Part shown: in pieces, positions 1 to 5,138 of the stretch
Layout of the letters: the number at the start of each line of letters is the position of its first letter
Numbering within the stretch: the first letter of the stretch is position 1
DNA from: an uncultured Sediminibacterium sp.
GTDB taxonomy: Bacteria; Bacteroidota; Bacteroidia; Chitinophagales; Chitinophagaceae
DNA length: 5,138 bases
Assembly: GCA_937907555.1 (NCBI GenBank)
Contig: CALEST010000268.1
Coordinates: forward strand, 1 to 5,138
Reading direction: 5' to 3'
Translations under genes and position numbers: made by a program
Notes under the pieces: model-generated
What the model was told of the DNA's origin: nothing
Seen by the model: only the letters and a program-made list of their open reading frames with translations
Database searches by the model: none

Positions 1-1139
1 ATCTTTTTGTATTAGATTCAAACTTATCTGTGGTTTTTAGTTTGGGGAATAATAGTGCTATAGACGTACCCAAAATTAATTACGAAAAAGTGAAGGAAGA
101 TGGTAAGCTTCAGGTTACGGACTCTGCTCAGAATCAAATTGTTGCAGTGTATAAGCCCGAGCAGAATCAATATCTGGTTACAGAAGCTTTTGATATGGTA
201 GGGTTAAAGAAAGTAAAGACGATGAGTTTTATTCTCTCAGGCGTATTTGCTGGTTCATTATTGCTAACAGCGGTTATTTCCTTTTTGTTTGTTCGTCAGG
301 CCATTAAGCCTATTGTTGAGTTGAGTGATCAGATGCAGCGGACCAATGTTTTCAACCTATCTGAAAGGATAACGGTAAAGCCTGCAAAGGACGAAATAAA
401 TGCTATTGCCAAGAATTTTAATGCCATGCTGGAAAGAATTCGCACTGGTTTTGAATATCGTAAAAGCTTTGTACAGCATAGTTCTCACGAGTTAAGGACT
501 CCACTTGCGGTGATGCTTTCTCAAACAGAAGCAGCTTTAAATAACGTGAATGATGTTGAAGGATTTCGGAAAGTTCTTCTTTCGTTAAAAGAAGATCAGC
601 AGCAATTGATAGAATTAACCAATGCCTTATTAGAAATTTCTCAAAATGAACAACTAGAGTTTGTAGAGAACTGGCCTCTGTTCAGAGTAGATGAGTTGTT
701 GTATGATACTGCTGCCTATTTTAACAAGAGCTTTCCAGATGGTAAGATTGATATCAGTTATGATACGCTCCCCAATGATGATGAAGAGTTAATTGTGAAA
801 GGGAATGAGTCTTTACTAAGAGCAGCATTTGTAAATCTAATTAAAAACGCTTATTTGTATTCAGAAGATAAAGCAGTGCAGATAATTATTCAAACAGGGA
901 ATCAGCAGCTATCAATCATATTTCAGAACAAAGGCAAGCAACTAAAATCAGAAGAAGTAGAAAAAATGTTTCTTCCCTTTTTCAGGGGGGCGAATGCAGG
1001 TACTAAGAAAGGGTTTGGCCTTGGGCTTGCGATTATTGACAGGATTATACAAATACACAAAGGCAGATTACGCTATCATGCCAAAGGAGAAAATTTGAAT
1101 CAGTTTCAGGTTGAATTCCCTATCGGATCTCAGGCTTAG
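1..1139 (+). CDS. Sensor histidine kinase of a two-component system, 5'-truncated by the window edge
   Basis: This is the C-terminal part of a membrane-bound sensor kinase that autophosphorylates on histidine and passes the phosphate to a response regulator. The frame is open from base 3, so the GTG at 30 is probably an internal valine and the true start lies outside. Counting from that GTG as residue 1, residues 1-64 look like the end of an extracytoplasmic sensor region. Residues 66-88 are a hydrophobic membrane segment, and about 89-140 a HAMP linker. The HisKA H-box SSHELRTPL has phospho-acceptor His153; its HExxT pattern (Glu154, Thr157) is the form linked to phosphatase activity in this family. 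The HATPase domain has an N-box (NLIKNA, 269-274) and a glycine-rich lid GFGLGL (328-333). The G1 box reads NKGKQL (300-305) where DxGxG is usual. The gene ends with TAG at 1137. It converges on rpsT, so its operon partners, probably including a response regulator, should lie upstream. The signal sensed cannot be told. Confidence 0.93.
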   Translation, partial: LFVLDSNLSVVFSLGNNSAIDVPKINYEKVKEDGKLQVTDSAQNQIVAVYKPEQNQYLVTEAFDMVGLKKVKTMSFILSGVFAGSLLLTAVISFLFVRQAIKPIVELSDQMQRTNVFNLSERITVKPAKDEINAIAKNFNAMLERIRTGFEYRKSFVQHSSHELRTPLAVMLSQTEAALNNVNDVEGFRKVLLSLKEDQQQLIELTNALLEISQNEQLEFVENWPLFRVDELLYDTAAYFNKSFPDGKIDISYDTLPNDDEELIVKGNESLLRAAFVNLIKNAYLYSEDKAVQIIIQTGNQQLSIIFQNKGKQLKSEEVEKMFLPFFRGANAGTKKGFGLGLAIIDRIIQIHKGRLRYHAKGENLNQFQVEFPIGSQA

Positions 1140-1170
1140 CCAAGAATGGTTCAGTTAATGGGGTTTCAAT

Positions 1171-1199
1171 AAAAAAAGCCAATCAGATTTGATTGGCTT
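1171..1199 (-). terminator. Rho-independent terminator of rpsT
   Basis: Bases 1176-1185 (AAGCCAATCA) and 1190-1199 (TGATTGGCTT) form a perfect 10-bp stem around the 4-base loop GATT. Read on the minus strand, the stem runs straight into a T-run (the complement of the A-run at 1171-1177), which is the classic intrinsic terminator layout. It begins 27 bases past the rpsT stop codon. On the plus strand the same stem is preceded by A's and followed by AAGGTATTTT, with no proper U-tract, so it should stop the histidine kinase transcript only weakly, if at all. Confidence 0.88.
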
Positions 1200-1226
1200 A
1201 AGGTATTTTCAGGAGAGCAGTCTCAG

Positions 1227-1481
1227 TTAAGCTAAGTTTGCTGCTTTCTTCACTAATTTGCTCTTCAGATTGGCTGCTTTGTTTTTATGGATAATTCCAC
1301 GCTTAGCCAATTTGTCAATCATTGAAATAACATCAGGAAGCTTTTCTTCGTATCCTTTTTTCTCTGCGCTTGTTTTTAAGTCACGGATAGCGTTACGGGT
1401 AGTTTTACCATAGTAACGGTTACGGTCACGGCGCTTAGCGGCTTGTCTAACGTCTTTCTTTGTAGCTGAGTGATTTGCCAT
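1227..1481 (-). CDS. rpsT: 30S ribosomal protein S20
   Basis: This is S20, a small basic primary-binding protein of the 30S subunit that contacts 16S rRNA. The 84-residue product is full length for the family. It starts with the typical MAN, has a Lys/Arg-rich N-terminal half (ATKKDVRQAAKRRDRNR, residues 6-22) suited to a long RNA-binding helix, and carries the family signature IHKNKAA at 64-70, followed by a basic C-terminal helix. The start is ATG (CAT at 1479-1481). The region just before it is A-rich with no clear Shine-Dalgarno sequence, which is usual in Bacteroidota. The gene is monocistronic: a promoter match lies about 22 bases upstream of the start and a strong hairpin terminator follows the stop. 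It converges on the histidine kinase gene and diverges from sucA. Nothing in the protein looks abnormal. Confidence 0.96.
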   Translation of the reverse strand: MANHSATKKDVRQAAKRRDRNRYYGKTTRNAIRDLKTSAEKKGYEEKLPDVISMIDKLAKRGIIHKNKAANLKSKLVKKAANLA

Positions 1482-1502
1482 TTTCTAATTTTTTCGGGAC
1501 GG

Positions 1503-1533
1503 CAAAGGTAATAGCTTTCAGGCAAATTTGAAA
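1503..1533 (-). promoter_or_regulatory. Bacteroidota-type promoter of rpsT
   Basis: Read on the minus strand, 1510-1503 is TACCTTTG, an exact match to the Bacteroidota -7 consensus TAnnTTTG. A 19-base spacer (1511-1529) separates it from TTTC at 1533-1530, one base away from the -33 element TTTG. The implied transcription start lies only about 15-20 bases before the rpsT ATG, giving a short leader with no room for an elaborate riboregulator. Consensus and spacing are known from Bacteroides and Flavobacterium; the assignment here is by sequence match only. Confidence 0.7.
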
Positions 1534-1560
1534 ATTTTAAATAAAAAAAATCAAAAAAAG
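1534..1560 (-). promoter_or_regulatory. AT-only tract upstream of the rpsT promoter, possible UP-like element
   Basis: The bases directly upstream of the proposed -33 element are almost purely A/T: on the plus strand a TTTTAA stretch, then an A8 run (1543-1550), TC and an A7 run (1553-1559). Phased A/T tracts just upstream of ribosomal promoters often act as UP elements bound by the RNA polymerase alpha subunit, or bend the DNA. The position fits, but this is inference; an AT-rich intergenic region could look the same by chance. Confidence 0.35.
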
Positions 1561-1593
1561 CCAAATCAGCTCAAAATCGGACTGTGTATAATT

Positions 1594-1603
1594 AACCTAG
1601 GTT
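1594..1603. repeat. 10-bp perfect palindrome AACCTAGGTT in the rpsT-sucA spacer
   Basis: The sequence is its own reverse complement over 10 bases; the flanking bases (T on both sides) do not extend the symmetry. It lies between the rpsT promoter and sucA, 83 bases before the sucA start, where an operator could sit. No known regulator site is recognised, and short palindromes like this arise by chance. Confidence 0.3.
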
Positions 1604-1613
1604 TAGCTTATTT

Positions 1614-1649
1614 TTTGGTTTATTTTCTGCCTCCAATGCCCGATATTTG
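1614..1649 (+). promoter_or_regulatory. Weak candidate promoter for sucA
   Basis: GATATTTG at 1642-1649 differs from the Bacteroidota -7 consensus TAnnTTTG only at its first base, and TTTG at 1614-1617 matches the -33 element. The 24-base spacer is longer than usual, so the pair is doubtful. If used, transcription would begin near 1655 and leave a leader of about 30 bases. No better match was found in the 126 bases before sucA. Confidence 0.25.
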
Positions 1650-1686
1650 CCCCAATTTAGATTGAAAAGCTGCATAATTAAGCCAA

Positions 1687-4428
1687 ATGAAGGATTTTTC
1701 GTACATCACCCATTCACATCCGGCATTCATTGAGAGTCTTTATAAGGACTTTGTAACTGATCCATCGCTGGTTGACCCAGATTTAAGAAAGTTTTTTGAA
1801 GGATTTGACTTTGCTGTCAATGGAAATTACGCAGCTGGCCAGGCTGCTTCCGGATCAGCAGATGCCGGATCCATTAACTGGATGCAGGAAATTAAAGTCT
1901 ACAGGTTGATTCTTGGGTATAGAAATAAAGGGCATTTAATAGCCAAAACCAATCCAATCAGAACAAGAAAGGACAGGGGAGCTAATCTGGACCTTAGTTT
2001 CTTTGGTTTGTCAGATGCTGACCTTACTACTGTTTTCCAGGCGGGCAATTTAATTGGATTGGGTCCTGCTACATTGAAACAAATTCTTACGCATCTGCAA
2101 AATGCCTATGCCGGTAACGTTGGGATAGAGTTTAAATATATCAGTGATCAGAAGAAAGTAGATTTTCTGACTGCTGAAATGGAGCAAAATTTTGCTAAGC
2201 CGCTACCACTAAATAAGAAACAGCGCATCCTGGAAAAACTCAACCAGGGCGTAATGTTCGAAAAGTTCTTGCATACCAAGTATATCGGGCAAAAAAGGTT
2301 TTCACTTGAAGGAGGGGAAACTACCATTGCCGCACTGGATGCAATTATTAATACCGCTGCCAATCAGGAAGTACAGGAAGTAGTAATTGGGATGGCGCAT
2401 AGAGGAAGATTGAATGTGTTGGCCAATATCATGGGAAAAACCTATGAACAGATTTTCAGTGAGTTTGAAGGTACAGCAACCATTGATCAGACCATGGGAA
2501 GCGGAGATGTGAAATACCATATGGGGTATGGCAGCGAAGTGAAAACACTAGATGATAAAACGATTCATTTGAAGCTAATGCCAAATCCTTCCCATTTGGA
2601 AGCCGTTGATCCGGTAGTAGTAGGATTTGCTAGAGCAAAAGCGGATTTGATTTCAGAAAGTCATTTTGAAAATATTTTACCCATTTTAATTCACGGAGAT
2701 GCTTCTGTAGCAGGACAGGGCATTGTGTATGAAGTATTGCAGATGAGCAAACTTCGTGGTTATTATACGGGTGGAACCATACACTTTGTTATTAATAACC
2801 AAATAGGATTTACCACTGATTTTGATGATGCCCGCAGTGCTGATTATTCAACTTCAGTTGCGGCCATGGTGCAAGCACCTGTGCTGCACGTAAATGGGGA
2901 TGATGCAGAAGCAGTGGTGAAATGTGCTGAAATAGCAACCAGATACAGACAGGAATTTAAATCGGATATTTTCATTGACATGGTTTGTTATCGCAAACAT
3001 GGTCACAATGAAGGGGATGATCCGAAATATACGCAGCCTCAGTTATATGCTTTAATTGACAAACACCAGAATCCGAGGGAAATATACACTCAGTATCTTA
3101 TCCAGAATGGAACAAGCGATGCCCAGGAACTGGCCAAGTCTATGGAAAAGAAATTCTGGAGCGACTTGCAGGAACGTTTGGATGAAGTAAAGCAAAACCC
3201 ATTACCTTATAAACATCAACCACCAGAGTTAATTTGGAAATCATTTGTAAAAGCGAAAGCTGAGGATTTTGAGTTTTCTCCTATCACTGCTATTGACGAT
3301 GCAAAATTCAATCTGCTTTTCAATGGATTGATGAAATGGCCAACTGATTTTAAGCCATTGAAGAAAATTGAAAAATTAATTCAGGATAAGGTTAAAATAT
3401 TTGAGACAGAAGGAAAAGTGGATTGGGCTACTGCTGAATTGATGGCGTACGGCTCTATTCTGACTGATGGGAATGTAGTACGTATGAGTGGTCAGGACGT
3501 GAAGCGTGGAACTTTCAGCCACCGTCATGCCGTATTAAGAGACGAAGAGACCAATGCAGAGTACAATCGTCTGAACCATTTTCAGGAAAATCAGGAGCAA
3601 TTCAGAATCTATAATTCTTTGCTTAGTGAGTACGGTGTTTTAGGTTTTGAATATGGTTATGCAATGGCTAATCCGAATGCGTTGGTGATTTGGGAAGCAC
3701 AGTTTGGCGATTTCTGTAATGGTGCTCAAACGATGATTGATCAGTTTATTGCAGCAGGTGAGCAAAAGTGGCAGAGACAAAATGGTCTTGTCATGTTGTT
3801 GCCACATGGTTACGAAGGACAGGGTCCTGAGCATAGTAGTGCAAGAATGGAGCGCTTCCTTCAAATGTGTGCTGAATTAAATATGGTAGTTACCAATATA
3901 ACCAGTGCAGCTAATTTATTCCATGCATTCAGAAGACAGACTACCTGGAATTTCAGAAAACCATTGATCAATTTCTCACCGAAAGCCAATCTTCGTAATC
4001 CTGGTACATACAGTACAAAAGAAGAATTCCTTACAGGCGGATTTAAAGAAGTAATTGATGATGCATTTGTTCAGGATGCTACTGCAGTTAAAAAAGTTTT
4101 GTTCTGTTCGGGTAAACTTTATTTTGAACTGGCCGATAAGCAGGCAAAGGAAAACAGACAGGACATTGCTATTGTAAGATTGGAACAGATTTATCCAATG
4201 CCACTTCAGCAATTGGATGCTTTATACAAAAAGTACAATAAAGCTACCTGGTTCTGGGTTCAGGAAGAACCGTTGAATATGGGCGCAGCCGGATTCCTTC
4301 AAACTAATTTGAAAACTATCAATTTTGGAGTAATCAGTCGAAATGCCAGTGCAGCTACAGCCACTGGTTATGCTAAAGTGCATGCTCAGGAACAAATGGA
4401 AATTATTGAAACAGCATTTAATATTTAA
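1687..4428 (+). CDS. sucA: 2-oxoglutarate dehydrogenase E1 component
   Basis: This is the thiamine-diphosphate-dependent E1 of the 2-oxoglutarate dehydrogenase complex. It decarboxylates 2-oxoglutarate and succinylates the lipoyl group of E2 in the cytoplasmic TCA cycle. The 913 residues are close to the 933 of the E. coli protein. In order: an N-terminal E2-contact segment (about 5-40); an Ala/Gly/Ser linker (about 43-62); the thiamine-binding dehydrogenase domain, with MAHRGRLN (236-243, His238), MPNPSHLEAVDP (298-309, His303), HGDASVAGQG (336-345) and INNQIGF (369-375), where Asp338 and Asn371 keep the spacing of the E. coli Mg ligands; and GHNEGDDP (439-446). The transketolase-like half includes LLPHGYEGQGPEHSSAR (704-720, His707), followed by the C-terminal domain. 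The ATG at 1687 is fixed by an in-frame TAA 12 bases upstream and by the family N-terminus. No Shine-Dalgarno sequence is seen. sucB follows after 33 bases, so the two are probably co-transcribed. All key residues are present and no frameshift is seen. Confidence 0.98.
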   Translation: MKDFSYITHSHPAFIESLYKDFVTDPSLVDPDLRKFFEGFDFAVNGNYAAGQAASGSADAGSINWMQEIKVYRLILGYRNKGHLIAKTNPIRTRKDRGANLDLSFFGLSDADLTTVFQAGNLIGLGPATLKQILTHLQNAYAGNVGIEFKYISDQKKVDFLTAEMEQNFAKPLPLNKKQRILEKLNQGVMFEKFLHTKYIGQKRFSLEGGETTIAALDAIINTAANQEVQEVVIGMAHRGRLNVLANIMGKTYEQIFSEFEGTATIDQTMGSGDVKYHMGYGSEVKTLDDKTIHLKLMPNPSHLEAVDPVVVGFARAKADLISESHFENILPILIHGDASVAGQGIVYEVLQMSKLRGYYTGGTIHFVINNQIGFTTDFDDARSADYSTSVAAMVQAPVLHVNGDDAEAVVKCAEIATRYRQEFKSDIFIDMVCYRKHGHNEGDDPKYTQPQLYALIDKHQNPREIYTQYLIQNGTSDAQELAKSMEKKFWSDLQERLDEVKQNPLPYKHQPPELIWKSFVKAKAEDFEFSPITAIDDAKFNLLFNGLMKWPTDFKPLKKIEKLIQDKVKIFETEGKVDWATAELMAYGSILTDGNVVRMSGQDVKRGTFSHRHAVLRDEETNAEYNRLNHFQENQEQFRIYNSLLSEYGVLGFEYGYAMANPNALVIWEAQFGDFCNGAQTMIDQFIAAGEQKWQRQNGLVMLLPHGYEGQGPEHSSARMERFLQMCAELNMVVTNITSAANLFHAFRRQTTWNFRKPLINFSPKANLRNPGTYSTKEEFLTGGFKEVIDDAFVQDATAVKKVLFCSGKLYFELADKQAKENRQDIAIVRLEQIYPMPLQQLDALYKKYNKATWFWVQEEPLNMGAAGFLQTNLKTINFGVISRNASAATATGYAKVHAQEQMEIIETAFNI

Positions 4429-4461
4429 TAGTCAAACTATATACCTTATTAATCTCTCGTT

Positions 4462-5138
4462 ATGATCGAAATAAAAGTACCAACCGTAGGTGAATCAATC
4501 AATGAAGTAACACTATTAAAGTGGACTAAAAAAGATGGGGAATGGGTGGAACGTGATGAAGTGATTGCTGAGTTGGAAAGTGAGAAAGCCACTTTTGAAG
4601 TGAATGCTGAAAAAGCAGGTATTCTGAAAACTGTTGGTAAAGAGGGAGACACATTAAATATTGGTGATGTGTTGGCAAATATTGATGACACGGCTGCAAA
4701 GCCTGAAGGTGTTGCTGCTCCTGCACCCGCACCTGCATCTGCTGCTGCGCCTGTTGTAAACAATCAGGCACCTGTAACAGCTGTATCCAATGATATTAAA
4801 GCTACACCAGTGGCTTCAGCTATTATTGCTGATAAAAAAGTGGATACAAAATCCATTACTCCTTCCGGTACAGGTGGTAAGATTATGAAACAGGATGTGC
4901 TGGATGCAATTAATAATCCTGGAAAGAAATCTTTTGCATCCGATGGAGCAATGTTCAGCAGAAATGTGCGTCAGGAAAAAATGAGCGCACTTAGAAGAAC
5001 CATCAGCAGAAGATTGGTGGAGTCAAAGAATACAACAGCCATGTTGACCACTTTTAATGAAGTGGACATGACGCAAATAATGGAAATCAGAAAACAGTAC
5101 AAGGATAAATTTAAAGAGGGACACGGTGTGAATCTGGG
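4462..5138 (+). CDS. sucB: Dihydrolipoyllysine succinyltransferase, E2 of 2-oxoglutarate dehydrogenase, 3'-truncated by the window edge
   Basis: This is the E2 core of the complex: its swinging lipoyl arm takes the succinyl group from SucA and transfers it to CoA. About 225 residues are visible; the family runs to roughly 400, so most of the acyltransferase domain, including its catalytic His-Asp motif, lies beyond the edge. The start MIEIKVPTVGESINE is a typical lipoyl-domain start. The lipoyl lysine is Lys42 in ESEKATFEV (39-47). An Ala/Pro-rich hinge follows (about 82-105), then the peripheral-subunit-binding domain (about 114-150, ending SGTGGKIMKQDVLDAI), a second linker, and the start of the catalytic domain at about 170. 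The segment TAMLTTFNEVDM (192-203) marks a succinyltransferase rather than a pyruvate or branched-chain E2. Only one lipoyl domain is present. The ATG at 4462 has no clear Shine-Dalgarno sequence. The 33-base gap to sucA holds no terminator, which supports one transcript. Confidence 0.96.
   Translation, partial: MIEIKVPTVGESINEVTLLKWTKKDGEWVERDEVIAELESEKATFEVNAEKAGILKTVGKEGDTLNIGDVLANIDDTAAKPEGVAAPAPAPASAAAPVVNNQAPVTAVSNDIKATPVASAIIADKKVDTKSITPSGTGGKIMKQDVLDAINNPGKKSFASDGAMFSRNVRQEKMSALRRTISRRLVESKNTTAMLTTFNEVDMTQIMEIRKQYKDKFKEGHGVNL

Noticed and set aside
30..32. GTG as the start codon of the histidine kinase
   Set aside because: The frame stays open to the window edge with plausible coding sequence before it, and a start here would leave the kinase without its first membrane segment and most of its sensor domain.
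1376..1564. Minus-strand 62-codon reading frame overlapping rpsT and its promoter
   Set aside because: It overlaps S20 in another frame, spans the rpsT promoter and has no recognisable protein features; it is a shadow.
1553..1570. Near-repeat of the terminator arm: A7 followed by GCCAAATCAG here and A7-GCCAATCAG at 1171-1185
   Set aside because: The downstream copy has no complementary arm, differs by an inserted A and lies in A-rich sequence; chance similarity is the simplest reading.
1586..1592. TATAAT-like hexamer before sucA resembling a sigma-70 -10 box
   Set aside because: Bacteroidota primary sigma factors use TAnnTTTG rather than TATAAT, and no matching -35 element is seen.
2148..4212. 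Several minus-strand reading frames of 70-80 codons inside sucA
   Set aside because: All lie antisense to a fully conserved sucA and have no domain-like features.
4426..4438. Small inverted repeat ATAGT-CAA-ACTAT just after the sucA stop
   Set aside because: A 5-bp AT-rich stem with a 3-base loop and no U-tract is too weak for a terminator.
4449..4771. Two minus-strand reading frames opposite sucB, one rich in Ala/Gly and one in Gln
   Set aside because: Their composition is the antisense reading of the lipoyl domain and Ala/Pro hinge codons of sucB; no independent support.

Overview
The window reads as an ordinary chromosomal segment of a Bacteroidota bacterium, possibly of the Chitinophagaceae/Sphingobacteriales type; the finer placement is an impression from protein sequence, not a measurement. 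The supporting signs are AT-leaning DNA, no clear Shine-Dalgarno sequences before the three visible start codons, a close match to the Bacteroidota promoter consensus (TAnnTTTG) upstream of a ribosomal protein gene, and the general look of the proteins.

Layout from left to right: (1) the 3' part of a membrane-bound sensor histidine kinase gene on the plus strand, cut by the left edge; (2) a short convergent gap with a 10-bp hairpin whose U-tract lies on the minus strand; (3) rpsT, encoding ribosomal protein S20, on the minus strand; (4) a divergent spacer of about 205 bp holding a good rpsT promoter, AT-rich tracts, a 10-bp palindrome and at best a weak candidate sucA promoter; (5) a complete sucA (2-oxoglutarate dehydrogenase E1) on the plus strand; (6) after a 33-bp gap, the 5' half of sucB (dihydrolipoyl succinyltransferase E2), cut by the right edge.

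sucA and sucB form a two-gene unit for the 2-oxoglutarate dehydrogenase complex of the TCA cycle: E1 decarboxylates 2-oxoglutarate on thiamine diphosphate and passes the succinyl group to the lipoyl domain of E2, which transfers it to CoA. The E3 component is not in the window. rpsT is an independent, single-gene unit between its own promoter and terminator. The histidine kinase probably belongs to a two-component operon whose remaining genes, including a response regulator, would lie to the left of the window.

I found no mobile element, CRISPR array, tRNA or rRNA, and no sign of a previously undescribed system. The findings are modest points about regulation and about individual substituted residues.
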